DNA from: Immundisolibacter sp049322795
GTDB taxonomy: Bacteria; Pseudomonadota; Gammaproteobacteria; Immundisolibacterales; Immundisolibacteraceae
Length of the DNA: 64,000 bases
Reading direction: 5' to 3'
Assembly (NCBI GenBank): GCA_049322795.1
Contig: JBMOQH010000005.1
Coordinates: 93,527 to 157,526 of the forward strand
The notes under the pieces are model-generated. The model searched no databases. It saw only the letters and a program-made list of their open reading frames with translations, and was not told the origin of the DNA. The stretch's first letter is position 1. Every line of letters starts with the position of its first letter. Shown one piece after another: positions 9,122-18,078 of this stretch. Both the position numbers and the translations under genes were made by a program.

Positions 9122-9817
9122 ATGACCGCCACCCTGATCCTGATCCGCCACGGCCGCTCGCTGTGGAACGAGCAAAACCGCTTTACCGGCTGGGTGGACG
9201 TGCCGCTCATGGAGCGCGGCTGGCAGGAGGCGGAGGCCGCCGGGCAACGGCTGGCCGGGTATCGGATCGACGCCGCCTACACCTCGCACCTGCAGCGGGC
9301 AATCTGCACCCTGCAGGTGGTGCTGCGCGCCAACCAGGGCGGGCGCACGCCGATCTTCATCCCGGCCCCCGACACGGTGCCGCGCGAGAGCTACCAGCCG
9401 AACGACAGCGAATTCCCGGCCTACCTGCACGTGACGGCGCTGGCCGAGCGCCACTACGGCGACCTGCAGGGCCTGAACAAGGACGAGGTGCTGGCGCAGT
9501 ATGGCGAGGAGCAGTTCGTGAAATGGCGCCGCGGCTACGACACCCCACCGCCGAATGGCGAGAGCCTGAAGGACACCGTGGCGCGCGCCCTGCCCTATTT
9601 CGACGCCGAGATCCGCCCGCGCCTGGTGCGCGGCGAGACGGTGCTGATCTCCGCCCACGGCAACTCGCTGCGGGCGCTGACCAAGGAGCTGGAAGGCATC
9701 TCGGACCAGGACATCATCAAGCTGGAAATCCCGACCGGCGTGCCGATCGTCTACCGCCTGGACGTGGACGGCGACCGCCTGACGATCGTCGACAAGCAGG
9801 TGCTCGACGCCGGCTGA
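9122..9817 (+). CDS. gpmA: 2,3-bisphosphoglycerate-dependent phosphoglycerate mutase
   Basis: 231 residues, the usual length. The phosphohistidine signature LIRHGRSLWNEQNRFTGW is at the N-terminus, the glutamate region LTALAERHYGDLQGLNKDE is present, and the second catalytic histidine lies in ISAHGNSLRAL. The enzyme interconverts 3- and 2-phosphoglycerate in glycolysis and gluconeogenesis in the cytoplasm. The following MFS gene begins 8 bp after the stop, so the two are probably co-transcribed although functionally unrelated. Confidence 0.95.
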   Translation: MTATLILIRHGRSLWNEQNRFTGWVDVPLMERGWQEAEAAGQRLAGYRIDAAYTSHLQRAICTLQVVLRANQGGRTPIFIPAPDTVPRESYQPNDSEFPAYLHVTALAERHYGDLQGLNKDEVLAQYGEEQFVKWRRGYDTPPPNGESLKDTVARALPYFDAEIRPRLVRGETVLISAHGNSLRALTKELEGISDQDIIKLEIPTGVPIVYRLDVDGDRLTIVDKQVLDAG

Positions 9818-9824
9818 GCGCGTC

Positions 9825-10994
9825 ATGAAGCGCCCTGCCCTGCCGCGCACGGTGTGGGTGCTCGGCTTCGCCTCGCTGCTGAACGACACGGCGAGCGAGA
9901 TGATCATGCCGCTGCTGCCGGTGTTCCTGACTGCCACGCTCGGGGCCGCGCCGGCGGCGGTCGGCCTGATCGAAGGTCTGGCCACGGCGGCGTCGAGCGC
10001 GCTGCAGATCGTGTCGGGGCGCCTGGCGGATCGCGGCGTCAGCACCCGCCGGCTGGTGCTCGGCGGCTACGGCGTGTCGAACCTGGTGCGCCCGCTGATT
10101 GCGCTCGCCTGGGCCTGGCCGGTGGTGCTGCTGCTGCGCTTTGCCGACCGCATCGGCAAGGGCCTGCGCACCGCGCCGCGCGACGCGCTGCTCGCCGCGT
10201 CGGTGGCCGGCCCGCACCGCGGCGCCGTGTTCGGCTTTCACCGCGCCATGGACCACGGCGGTGCCATGCTGGGGCCGCTGTTGGCGTTCGCCCTGCTGCA
10301 ATGGGGATACAGCACGCCGCAGGTGTTCGCCGCCTCGGTGGTGCCGGGCGTGCTGGTGCTGCTGTGCCTGGGCTTTGGCTTGCGCCGATCGCCACCGGCG
10401 GCTCCCCAGCCGCCCGCCCGGCTGCGCTGGAACGCGCTCGACAGATCGGTCCGGGGCCTCATCGGCGCCGCCGGCCTGCTGGCGCTGGCCAACGTGCCGG
10501 ATGCGTTTCTGGTGCTGTGGGCCTTCCAGGGCGGCATTCAGGTGGCGTGGTTGCCGCTGCTGTGGGCGGCTGCGCATGCGGTCCGCTCGGCGGTCTCGAT
10601 CCCGGCCGGGCGACTGTCGGACAAGCTTGGGCGCCAGCCGGTGATGACCGGTGGCTGGCTGATCCGCGCCGCGCTGCTGGTCATCATGGGCAGCGTGGCT
10701 CAGGACGGCCCCATGCTGTGGGCCCTGTTCCTCGCCTATGCCGGCGCCACCGCCTGTACGGAAGGCGCCGAGCGGGCCCTGATCGGCGACCATGCGCCCA
10801 CGGAGCAGAAAGGCACCGCGTTTGGCATCTACCACCTGGTGTCGGGGCTGCTGGTGCTGCCCGGCGCGGTGCTGTTCGGCGCCATCTGGCAGACCCTGGG
10901 TCAGGGCAGCGCGTTTGCCACCGCCGCGGCATTGACGGCGCTGGGTGTCGGCATCTTCACCTGGCGGGTCAGGCGGCCAGCGCTCGCGGGCTGA
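9825..10994 (+). CDS. Major facilitator superfamily transporter
   Basis: 389 residues with about eleven or twelve hydrophobic segments. After the second helix the MFS loop motif appears as SGRLADRGVSTRRLVLGG, and a second copy follows the midpoint as AGRLSDKLGRQPVM. It is an inner-membrane secondary transporter. No substrate can be read from sequence. It follows gpmA by 8 bp and points toward the convergent deformylase gene. Confidence 0.85.
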   Translation: MKRPALPRTVWVLGFASLLNDTASEMIMPLLPVFLTATLGAAPAAVGLIEGLATAASSALQIVSGRLADRGVSTRRLVLGGYGVSNLVRPLIALAWAWPVVLLLRFADRIGKGLRTAPRDALLAASVAGPHRGAVFGFHRAMDHGGAMLGPLLAFALLQWGYSTPQVFAASVVPGVLVLLCLGFGLRRSPPAAPQPPARLRWNALDRSVRGLIGAAGLLALANVPDAFLVLWAFQGGIQVAWLPLLWAAAHAVRSAVSIPAGRLSDKLGRQPVMTGGWLIRAALLVIMGSVAQDGPMLWALFLAYAGATACTEGAERALIGDHAPTEQKGTAFGIYHLVSGLLVLPGAVLFGAIWQTLGQGSAFATAAALTALGVGIFTWRVRRPALAG

Positions 10995-11007
10995 TTCCCG
11001 GGAGGAC

Positions 11008-11108
11008 GCTGAAAACTTCCGCCCATGGAATGCTGCCGATCGTGGCGCCCGTGAAATGCGCCACCGATCAAGGGCCGCGGCCCTGGCTGGTCGCCAAGGC
11101 ATCCTGCC
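11008..11108. repeat. Possible decayed copy of the five-hairpin repeat
   Basis: This part of the gap between the convergent MFS and deformylase genes contains GCTGAAAAC, then the inverted repeat TGGCGC...GCGCCA (11043-11063), the palindrome AGGGCCGCGGCCCT (11071-11084) and CATCCTGCC. Order and spacing recall the dispersed repeat, but base identity is low. It may simply be a set of terminator-like hairpins. Confidence 0.3.
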
Positions 11109-11131
11109 AGGAAGAAACCGCCGGCACCGCC

Positions 11132-11674
11132 TCACGCTCCCGGCTGCGTACCCGCCAGCATGGCGTGATGGATTTCCGGCTCGAAACCGAACTGGCGCAT
11201 GTCCGTCATGCGCTGCGGGTACAGCACGCCGTCCAGGTGGTCGCACTCGTGCTGCACCACGCGGGCGTGAAAGCCGCTCGCCTCGCGCTCGATCAAATGT
11301 CCCCGCTCGTCGAGGCCGTGGTAGCGGATGGCGCGTGGCCGCGGCACCAGGCCACGCAGGCCGGGCACGCTGAGGCAGCCCTCCCAGCCCTCCTCGGGCG
11401 TCGGGTCCAGCACCTCGATCACCGGGTTGATCAGCACCGTACGCGGCACCGGATCGGCCTGCGGATAGCGTGGGTTGTGCGTGACACCGAACACCACCAC
11501 GCGCACCGACACGCCGATCTGCGGCGCCGCGAGACCCGCGCCGCTGCACCCCGCCATGGTGTCGAGCATGTCCTGGATCAGCGCCGCCACCGCCGGGTCG
11601 CGCACGTCCTCGATGCGCTGCGCGGTCCGCGCGAGGCGCGGATCGCCCATCCGCAGTACTTCCCGAATTGCCAT
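11132..11674 (-). CDS. def: Peptide deformylase
   Basis: 180 residues from MAIREVLRMGDP. All three deformylase motifs are intact: GAGLAAPQIG, EGCLSVPG with the metal-binding cysteine, and HECDHLDG with the two metal-binding histidines and the catalytic glutamate. It removes the formyl group from nascent N-terminal methionine. It stands alone, away from the common fmt neighbourhood, so it may be a second deformylase of the genome. An ATG 33 bp upstream is possible but less typical of the family. Confidence 0.93.
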   Translation of the reverse strand: MAIREVLRMGDPRLARTAQRIEDVRDPAVAALIQDMLDTMAGCSGAGLAAPQIGVSVRVVVFGVTHNPRYPQADPVPRTVLINPVIEVLDPTPEEGWEGCLSVPGLRGLVPRPRAIRYHGLDERGHLIEREASGFHARVVQHECDHLDGVLYPQRMTDMRQFGFEPEIHHAMLAGTQPGA

Positions 11675-11734
11675 CGTTGTCTCCGCTTTGGGGCGCCGTG
11701 TGCGCAAGCGTAGCGCTGCCCTGCGGGGATGACA

Positions 11735-12685
11735 TCATCCGGGGCTTGCGTCACCCGGCCGGGAATCCTGTGCGCGCAGCGCACCGAGCGGTGCCAGAAC
11801 CACCTCGGCGCTGGCCAGCACGGCGCCGTTCGCCAGCACGATCTGGCACCTGTAGGTATCGCGCAGCGATGCACCGCTGCCGCTGGTCATCGGTTTGCCG
11901 ATCAGGATGTTGAGCATGGCGTTGCTGGCCAGAACGGCCATGCGCGGTCGGCTGACCGAGTAGCGGTGCGACACGTAAACCAGGGGATCCTGCTGGAAGG
12001 CGTGGCCCTCGTACTGGCCCCGTTCCAGCAGGGCGCAGGACAGGTAACTCAAGGGGAAAATGTCCGGAAAATCGATCCGGTCATCGATTTCGTCGATGTA
12101 GGCACTCGGCTCGACGCCGGCTCCCAGCAGAAAGGTTTTGCCGTTGCCGGTCATCACGAATTTGCGCTTCAGGAATGTGCTGCCGTCGGCCAGATAGCTT
12201 CGGTCCGGCCACGCCGCCAACTGCCCGGCCTCGGCCGGCGGTGTCATGTCGAGTAAGGGCACGGCGGATTCGCGCTTGAAACCGAGCAGTACCGGCGCGC
12301 CGTCGGCCCGGAGCACCAGCCGGTTGCTCAAGACGGGCGCCGGGCCGGCATCGAGACGGCTGCCGCGCACCTCCGCCTGCACGCACGCATCCGGCAACAC
12401 GGCGCCGGCGAAGGCCAGCTGGTAGTTGCCGAATGCAAGGCCGTGACCTTGCAGCAGGGCCTCCTCGCCGTGTCTGATCCGGTGCCTGCGCACGGCGTCT
12501 TCGAGCAACGCCGCCTGCTGGAAACCCAGCACCAGTGGACCCGCAAACGGGTTGCCGGCGATCTCCCGCCAGCGCAGCTTGTCGTGAAACGGGTTGAAAT
12601 CGTCGGTCGCGTAACGCGCCGCGTCGATATGCAGCTGCGTGTAAGCCGTTTCGATTACGGTTGTGTGCAGGGTCGTCGTCAACAT
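11735..12685 (-). CDS. MaoC-like hotdog-fold protein
   Basis: 316 residues from an ATG preceded by AAGGA at 7-nt spacing; a longer frame upstream runs into the dispersed repeat and is not credible. The N-terminal half contains YATDDFNPFHD followed by NPFAGPLVLGF, the pattern of the MaoC dehydratase hotdog fold (catalytic Asp/His region DFNPFHD). The C-terminal half (residues about 215-300) may be a second hotdog unit. Such proteins hydrate enoyl-CoA or act on other acyl thioesters. Substrate is unknown and no pathway gene is adjacent. Confidence 0.6.
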   Translation of the reverse strand: MLTTTLHTTVIETAYTQLHIDAARYATDDFNPFHDKLRWREIAGNPFAGPLVLGFQQAALLEDAVRRHRIRHGEEALLQGHGLAFGNYQLAFAGAVLPDACVQAEVRGSRLDAGPAPVLSNRLVLRADGAPVLLGFKRESAVPLLDMTPPAEAGQLAAWPDRSYLADGSTFLKRKFVMTGNGKTFLLGAGVEPSAYIDEIDDRIDFPDIFPLSYLSCALLERGQYEGHAFQQDPLVYVSHRYSVSRPRMAVLASNAMLNILIGKPMTSGSGASLRDTYRCQIVLANGAVLASAEVVLAPLGALRAQDSRPGDASPG

Positions 12686-12826
12686 GCTGCATTCCTTGCA
12701 ATGCCCGATGTGGCAACCGGCCCGTTCGGCAACCCCCGGCCTGGCCGCGTGTCCAGTTATCGGTTGCCCCGACATCCGGCTTGACGGGGCGCTGTCCGGG
12801 AACCGGATGTTGGGCATCGAAGCTTG

Positions 12827-12982
12827 GGGAGATGCTGAAAAATCCCGTCCCTGGGATTTTTCAGCTCGCCGCATCGCGGTGCACGCCCGCGGTGCGCTCC
12901 CTGGATCAATGACTTGCGCCATTGATCCAGGCCGGGGCGTCCTGCCCCGCTTGGGAAGCGCTGAATAAATCAGCGCTTCCCA
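12827..12982 (+). repeat. Five-hairpin dispersed repeat, copy B
   Basis: Same orientation and order as the copy at 505-660. Here the first hairpin is perfect (CTGAAAAATCCC/GGGATTTTTCAG) and the last reads GGGAAGCGCTGA/TCAGCGCTTCCC. It sits between the divergent MaoC-like and DMT-transporter genes, immediately before the latter, so a transcript of the transporter must start within or just after it. Confidence 0.85.
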
Positions 12983-12988
12983 AGCCAT

Positions 12989-12994
12989 TAGACT
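12989..12994 (+). promoter_or_regulatory. Possible -10 element (TAGACT) for the DMT transporter
   Basis: TAGACTGC directly follows the dispersed repeat and matches the TAGACTGC before sodB. A start site about 7 bp downstream would place the 5' end at about 13001, after the first in-frame ATG (12997), which favours the ATG at 13021. No -35 element was identified. Confidence 0.25.
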
Positions 12995-13020
12995 GCATGC
13001 CCCAGCCGCCCCAGACCCGC

Positions 13021-13941
13021 ATGTCCGCGCCGCACACCCCCGCAAATCCCGCCGCCGGCCCGGCTTACGCCCTGCTGGCGGCGCTTGGGTTTTCCCTCAA
13101 GGCCATTTTCGTCAAGCTCGCCTACGCCTGGCACGGCGTGGATGCCATCAGCCTGCTGGCGCTGCGCATGCTGTTTGCGCTGCCGTTCTTCCTGCTGCTG
13201 GCCTGGCATTCGCAAGCCGGCAGCGCGCGCCTGACGGCGAGCGACTGGCTGCGCATCGGCTGGCTTGGCCTGACCGGCTATTACCTTGCCAGCATCCTCG
13301 ATTTCTGGGGGCTCGCCCACATCAGCGCCGGCCTCGAGCGGCTGATCCTGTTCACCTACCCCACGCTGGTGGTTCTGATCAGCGCCTGGCTTGGGCGCCG
13401 GCGCATCGCCCGGTCGGACGCGCTGGCGCTCGCCCTGTCGTACTCCGGCATTGCGCTTGCCTTCGCCAGCGACCTGCGCCTGGCCAGCGACCGCGGTGCG
13501 CTGTTGCTGGGCAGCGCGCTGGTATTCGGCTCGGCGGTGGCGTACGCGCTGTATCTGCTGGCCAGTGGCCGGACCATCGCGCGACTCGGCACGCGGCGCA
13601 CGGCGGCCTACGCCATGCTGGTGTCGACCGCGCTGGTCTTGCTGCACTTTGTGCTTGCCCAGCCGCTGTCCGGGCTGCGCCAGCCGCTGTCGATCTACGG
13701 CCTGGCCTTCGCCATGGCGGTGTTCTGCACGGTGCTGCCGTCGCTGTTTCTGGCCGAGGCGATCAAGCGTTGCGGCGCCGGCAAGGTGGCGCTGATCGGC
13801 TCGGCCGGACCGATCATCACCATTTACCTTGGCGTGGTCGCGCTCGGCGAGCCCGCCACCGGGGTGCAGCTTGTCGGTGCCGCCCTGGTGCTGGGTGGCG
13901 TGTTTCTGGTCAGCCGCCCAGGGCCGCCGAAAGTTGCCTGA
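13021..13941 (+). CDS. EamA-type drug/metabolite transporter
   Basis: About 306 residues from ATG 13021; an ATG at 12997 would add 8 residues and neither has a clear ribosome binding site. Ten hydrophobic helices are visible in two halves, each resembling an EamA domain: the first starts ALLAALGFSLKAIFVKLAY, and the second includes GKVALIGSAGPIITIYLGV with the typical late-helix GEPATGVQLVGAALVLGGV. It is an inner-membrane permease of the DMT superfamily with unknown substrate. It lies just upstream of rlmD. Confidence 0.85.
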   Translation: MSAPHTPANPAAGPAYALLAALGFSLKAIFVKLAYAWHGVDAISLLALRMLFALPFFLLLAWHSQAGSARLTASDWLRIGWLGLTGYYLASILDFWGLAHISAGLERLILFTYPTLVVLISAWLGRRRIARSDALALALSYSGIALAFASDLRLASDRGALLLGSALVFGSAVAYALYLLASGRTIARLGTRRTAAYAMLVSTALVLLHFVLAQPLSGLRQPLSIYGLAFAMAVFCTVLPSLFLAEAIKRCGAGKVALIGSAGPIITIYLGVVALGEPATGVQLVGAALVLGGVFLVSRPGPPKVA

Positions 13942-13947
13942 GGTCTG

Positions 13948-13960
13948 GATAATGCCGGCC
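13948..13960 (+). promoter_or_regulatory. Putative promoter -10 region of rlmD (GATAAT)
   Basis: GATAATGCCGGCC, 23 bp before the rlmD start codon. The 15-mer TGGATAATGCCGGCC recurs exactly upstream of the RlmI-like gene (24762-24776), which supports a functional element. No matching -35 hexamer was seen. Confidence 0.4.
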
Positions 13961-13982
13961 GCCGTCGCCTTTTGACCGCTCC

Positions 13983-15326
13983 ATGAATCGCAGCAACCGT
14001 CGTTTCAAGCCCCCCGTCGCGCAAGCGCTCGCCGCGCCGCTCGAGATCGAGCGCATGGCCGACAACGGCCAGGGCGTGGCGCATGTGGACGGCAAGCTGG
14101 TGTTCGTGGCCGGCGCCCTGCCCGGCGAGCGCGTGCAGGCCGCGCGCGTGAAGCGGCACGCCAATTACGACGAGGCCACCGCGACCGACATCCTCGAAGC
14201 CGCCGCCGAGCGGGTGACGCCGCCCTGCCCGGCCTACGAGCGCTGCGGCGGCTGTGTCCTGCAGCACCAGGACCACGCCGCGCAGGTGCGCGACAAGCAG
14301 ATGCACCTGGCCGACAAGCTGGCGCGCATCGGCGGCGTACAGCCTGACGGCTGGCTGAGCCCTGTGCTCGGACCGGCCTGGCATTACCGGCGCCGGGCGC
14401 GGCTGGGCGCGCGGCTGGTGCCAAAAAAAGGCTCCGTGCTGGTGGGTTTTCGCGAGCGCCGCTCGTCGTACCTCACCGACATGACCGAATGCCCGGTGCT
14501 GGACGCACGCCTGTCGGCCTTGATCGCGCCGCTGCGCACGCTGATCGCGAGCCTCTCGGCGCCCGACCAGGTGCCGCAGATCGAGGCCACCGCCACCGAC
14601 GGCGAGGTCGCGCTGGTGCTGCGGCACCTGGTGACGCTGACCGACGCCGATCGGGCTGCGCTCACGGCCTTCGCCGGCGCGCATGGCGTGCGCTGGTTCC
14701 TGCAGCCGGGCGGGCCGGCGTCGGTCTACCCGTTGACGCCGGGCGACGACCGGGCACTCGGCTATCGTCTCGAGGCGTTCGACCTCGGCATCGAATTCGG
14801 CCCGCTCGACTTCACGCAAGTGAACTTCGCCATCAACCGGCAGCTGGTGCCGTTGGCGGTGGACCTGCTGCAGCCGCAACCCGGCGAGGCGGTGGCGGAT
14901 CTTTTCTGCGGGGTGGGCAATTTCAGTCTGGCGCTCGCGCGGCGCGGCGCCCGGGTGCTGGGGCTGGAGGGCGAGGACGCGCTCGTCGCGCGCGCTCGCG
15001 ACAACGCCCGCCGGGCCGGTCTTGGCCCGCAGTGCACCTTCGAGCGGGCGAATCTTTACGACGACGCGCCAGCCGTACTGCCGCGATTGGCCGGCTGCGC
15101 GGCCTGGCTGCTGGACCCGCCGCGCTCCGGTGCGCAGGCGCTGTGCAGCGCCGTGCCGCGGCCCGGCCCGGCGCGCATCGTGTACGTGTCCTGCAACCCC
15201 GCCACGCTGGCGCGCGATGCCGGCCTGCTGGTGGGCCAGGGCTATCGGCTGGCCAAGGCGGGCATCGTGGACATGTTTCCGCACACCGCGCACGTGGAAT
15301 CCATCGCCGTGTTCGAGAGAACCTGA
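13983..15326 (+). CDS. rlmD: 23S rRNA (uracil-1939-C5) methyltransferase
   Basis: 447 residues. An N-terminal TRAM-like beta domain is followed by the iron-sulfur cluster motif CPAYERCGGCVLQHQ (near residues 81-95) and a C-terminal SAM-dependent domain. In that domain, FCGVGNFSLALARRG is the SAM loop and YVSCNPATLARD carries the catalytic cysteine of RlmD/RumA enzymes. Length is normal for the family. It methylates 23S rRNA with SAM as donor. The pterin dehydratase gene follows after 3 bp. Confidence 0.92.
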   Translation: MNRSNRRFKPPVAQALAAPLEIERMADNGQGVAHVDGKLVFVAGALPGERVQAARVKRHANYDEATATDILEAAAERVTPPCPAYERCGGCVLQHQDHAAQVRDKQMHLADKLARIGGVQPDGWLSPVLGPAWHYRRRARLGARLVPKKGSVLVGFRERRSSYLTDMTECPVLDARLSALIAPLRTLIASLSAPDQVPQIEATATDGEVALVLRHLVTLTDADRAALTAFAGAHGVRWFLQPGGPASVYPLTPGDDRALGYRLEAFDLGIEFGPLDFTQVNFAINRQLVPLAVDLLQPQPGEAVADLFCGVGNFSLALARRGARVLGLEGEDALVARARDNARRAGLGPQCTFERANLYDDAPAVLPRLAGCAAWLLDPPRSGAQALCSAVPRPGPARIVYVSCNPATLARDAGLLVGQGYRLAKAGIVDMFPHTAHVESIAVFERT

Positions 15327-15329
15327 ACG

Positions 15330-15662
15330 ATGACCGCCCTGATCGACCAGCACTGCGCGCCGCTGCCGCCCGCCTCGCCCTGCCTGACGCCCGCGCAATG
15401 GCAGGCGCTGCTGGGCCAGATCGACCCGGCCTGGTCGGTCATCGACGGCCACCACCTTGAACGCCGCTACCGCCTGCCGGACTTCGCCAGCGGCCTGGCG
15501 CTGGTCAACCGCATCGGTGCGCTGGCCGAGGCGCAGGACCACCACCCCGACCTGCTGCTCGGCTGGGGCCGGGTCGAGATCACGCTGTGGACGCACTCGG
15601 TCGGCGGGCTCAGCCGCAACGACTTCATCCTCGCCGCGCACATCGACAGCCTGACGCCATGA
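15330..15662 (+). CDS. phhB: 4a-hydroxytetrahydrobiopterin dehydratase (pterin carbinolamine dehydratase)
   Basis: 110 residues, typical family size. The motif EAQDHHPDLLLGWGRVEITLWTHSVGGLS matches the active-site region, shown here as the key DHHPD histidines and the downstream TH. The enzyme dehydrates the 4a-carbinolamine formed by aromatic amino acid hydroxylases. No phenylalanine hydroxylase is in the window. The stop overlaps the start of the next gene (ATGA), and it follows rlmD by 3 bp, giving an rlmD-phhB-tsaC operon. Confidence 0.88.
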   Translation: MTALIDQHCAPLPPASPCLTPAQWQALLGQIDPAWSVIDGHHLERRYRLPDFASGLALVNRIGALAEAQDHHPDLLLGWGRVEITLWTHSVGGLSRNDFILAAHIDSLTP

Positions 15663-16603
15663 GCAAGGCCACCATCGCGCAAGCGGTTGACTTGCTGCGT
15701 GCCGGGGAGGTCGTGGCGATGCCGACGGAAACCGTCTATGGCCTGGGCGCTGACGCACTCAACCCCGCCGCGGTGGCGCGCATCTTTGCGCTCAAGGGCC
15801 GCCCGACCGACCACCCGCTGATCATCCACCTGCCGCCCGAGGCGAAGCTCGACGACTGGGCGGCCGACGTGCCAGCCGCGGCGCGCGCGCTCGCCGCCGC
15901 CTTCTGGCCCGGGCCGCTCACGCTCATCCTGCCGCGCGGACCGCGCGTGCCCACGGCCGTCACCGGCGGCCAGGACACCGTCGCCCTGCGCGTGCCGGAT
16001 CACCCGCTGGCCTTGGCGCTGCTGCGCGCATTCGGCAGCGGCATCGCGGCACCGTCCGCCAACCGCTACGGCCACATCAGTCCAACCACGGCGGCGCACG
16101 TGCGGGCGGAGTTCGGCGACACGGTGTCGCTGATCCTGGACGGCGGCCCGTGCCGAGTCGGCATCGAATCGACCATCGTCGATCTGAGCCGCGGTGCGCC
16201 GGTGGTGCTGCGCCCCGGCGCCATCACCGAGCCGGATATACGCCGCGTGCTCGGCGGCAGCGCAGGCAACCCGGCGCCCGGCGCGGGGCCCCGCGCACCG
16301 GGTCTCGTCAAACGGCATTACGCGCCGCGCACGCCGGCCGAGCTGGTCGCCGGCAGCGCCCTGGCCGCCCGGCTGGCCGAGCTGACCGGCGAGGGACATG
16401 AGGTCGGCGTGCTGATCCTGGGCGACAAGCCGCCCGCAACAGGTATCGCGCTGCCCGCCGCCCCAGCCGCCTACAGCCGCGGCCTGTACGCCGCCCTGCG
16501 CGAGCTGGACCGGCGCGGATACGCTCGCCTTCTCATCGAAGCCCCGCCCGAGACCGAGGCCTGGCGGGCCATCAACGACCGCCTGCGGCGCGCCGTGGCG
16601 TGA
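15659..16603 (+). CDS. Threonylcarbamoyl-AMP synthase (Sua5 type)
   Basis: 314 residues. The N-terminal YrdC domain has VVAMPTETVYGLGADAL, KGRPTDHPLIIHL and the SAPSANR-like APSANRYGHISPT, which form the ATP/threonine/bicarbonate pocket. A C-terminal Sua5-type domain starts near residue 215 (LVKRHYAPRTPAEL), making this the long Sua5 form rather than short TsaC. It makes the intermediate for t6A37 tRNA modification. It overlaps phhB by 4 bp and is likely translated from the same message. Confidence 0.92.
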   Translation: MSKATIAQAVDLLRAGEVVAMPTETVYGLGADALNPAAVARIFALKGRPTDHPLIIHLPPEAKLDDWAADVPAAARALAAAFWPGPLTLILPRGPRVPTAVTGGQDTVALRVPDHPLALALLRAFGSGIAAPSANRYGHISPTTAAHVRAEFGDTVSLILDGGPCRVGIESTIVDLSRGAPVVLRPGAITEPDIRRVLGGSAGNPAPGAGPRAPGLVKRHYAPRTPAELVAGSALAARLAELTGEGHEVGVLILGDKPPATGIALPAAPAAYSRGLYAALRELDRRGYARLLIEAPPETEAWRAINDRLRRAVA

Positions 16604-16725
16604 TCGGAACTGCTGCGTGGCTCGTCCTTGGGGTGCACCTTGGGCGGGTGGCAAGTAATGCACCGGCTGGCACAATCCAGGCCCTCCGGCGTGCTGCATG
16701 GCGCGTCGCCAACGCGGAGAAACTG

Positions 16726-18015
16726 ATGACTCGCCGTCCCGTGTTTTTCGTGCTTGCGCTGTTCCTGTCGTCCGCTCAGGCGGCATTCCTGTTCCCGGAG
16801 CAGCCGCCCGTCGCCTCCTCGACCGCAGACGACCCTGCCATGGGCAGCTACCTGCAAGGCGTTCAGGCGTTGCGTGACAATCATCTGCTGACTGCCGAGG
16901 ACGCCTTCAAGGCCGCTCTCGAGGCCAACCCCCGCATGGTGCAGGCCCTGATCGGGCTGGCCGACGTGGCGTTGAAGCGAGACGACCGCGACGCGGCCCA
17001 ATCGTCGATCGACAAGGCGATCCAGATCGCGCCCAGTTACGACGGCGCGCAACATGCGCTCGGCCTGTTCCACGCGTCAGGCAAGGACTACCCCGCGGCC
17101 GAGACGGCACTCAAGAAAGCAATCGAACTCAACCCGAAGAACCTCGCGGCACGCAACGCGCTCGGCGGCCTCTACGCCAATGCCATGCAACGCCCGAGCG
17201 ATGCCGTGGCCGCCTACCGGGCGGCGCTCGAGATCGATCCCACGCAGATCGAAGCACGTATCGGTCTTGCGCAGGCACTGGCGGCGACCGGCCAGTTCAG
17301 CGCGGCGGAAACGGAACTGGTGGCAGCCAGCAAGGCGCAGCCGAGTTCGCCGTTCCCCCAACTGGTGTTGGGGCGAATGCACTTCTCGCGTGGCAATACC
17401 GAAGCCGGCAACAAGGCCATCGACGCCGCCTTGAAAATCGACCCTGATTTCGTCCCGGCCCTGCTGGACAAGGCTGATGGGCTTGCTCTGGCCGGCGAAA
17501 CCGACGCCGCACTGGCGCTTTATGACCGCGCGATTGCGCGGGATGACAGAAACGCCAGCGCGCATTTCAAGCGCGCGGTCCTGTTGCAGCAGCAGGGACG
17601 GAACGCCGAAGCGCGTCAGAGCTACCTCGACGTGATCGCCATCGATCCGCAATTCGCCGCGGCCTACAACAATCTGGCCTGGATGCAGGCGGACTCGCGC
17701 GACCGCCTGGATGAGGCCGCGCAATGGGCTGCCACAGCCATTCGGCTTGATGCTGACAACGCCGCCTACCGCGACACGCAGGCTTGGGTCTTCCGCGCCC
17801 AGCGCAGGTTTGACGAAGCCGAAACCGTGCTCGAGAAGGCGACCACCATGCAGCCGCCTCTCGCGGACGTTCGCTATCACCTGGGCGTGGTGTACCTGGA
17901 CCGGGGCAAGGCCGACCCGGCGCGGCGCGCCTTCACGGAGGCGCTGGCCATCGACCCCAAGCACGCCGAGGCGGCGGCGGCACTCGAGAAGCTGAACGCC
18001 GGCGTCACCCCATAG
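16726..18015 (+). CDS. Exported tetratricopeptide-repeat protein
   Basis: 429 residues from an ATG preceded by GGAGAAACTG. A signal peptide is evident (RRPVFFVLALFLSSAQA). The mature protein is almost entirely TPR units of about 34 residues (for example DAVAAYRAALEIDPTQIEARIGLAQAL), roughly eleven of them, and C-terminal units have the AEAAAALEKL pattern. TPR arrays mediate protein-protein contacts; resemblance to PEP-CTERM/PrsT-type EPS proteins is only general. No partner is adjacent, and the gene is convergent with rmuC. Confidence 0.75.
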   Translation: MTRRPVFFVLALFLSSAQAAFLFPEQPPVASSTADDPAMGSYLQGVQALRDNHLLTAEDAFKAALEANPRMVQALIGLADVALKRDDRDAAQSSIDKAIQIAPSYDGAQHALGLFHASGKDYPAAETALKKAIELNPKNLAARNALGGLYANAMQRPSDAVAAYRAALEIDPTQIEARIGLAQALAATGQFSAAETELVAASKAQPSSPFPQLVLGRMHFSRGNTEAGNKAIDAALKIDPDFVPALLDKADGLALAGETDAALALYDRAIARDDRNASAHFKRAVLLQQQGRNAEARQSYLDVIAIDPQFAAAYNNLAWMQADSRDRLDEAAQWAATAIRLDADNAAYRDTQAWVFRAQRRFDEAETVLEKATTMQPPLADVRYHLGVVYLDRGKADPARRAFTEALAIDPKHAEAAAALEKLNAGVTP

Positions 18016-18078
18016 CCATACGCTGCCCATTCCGCTCGCACCGTTCGAGGCTCGCGCGCGCACACCGGCCGCACGGCC

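Noticed and set aside
9717..11738. Very long open frames on the strand opposite gpmA, the MFS gene and def
   Set aside because: They are antisense shadows produced by high GC; the opposite strand carries genes with intact family motifs, and these frames show no recognisable domain.
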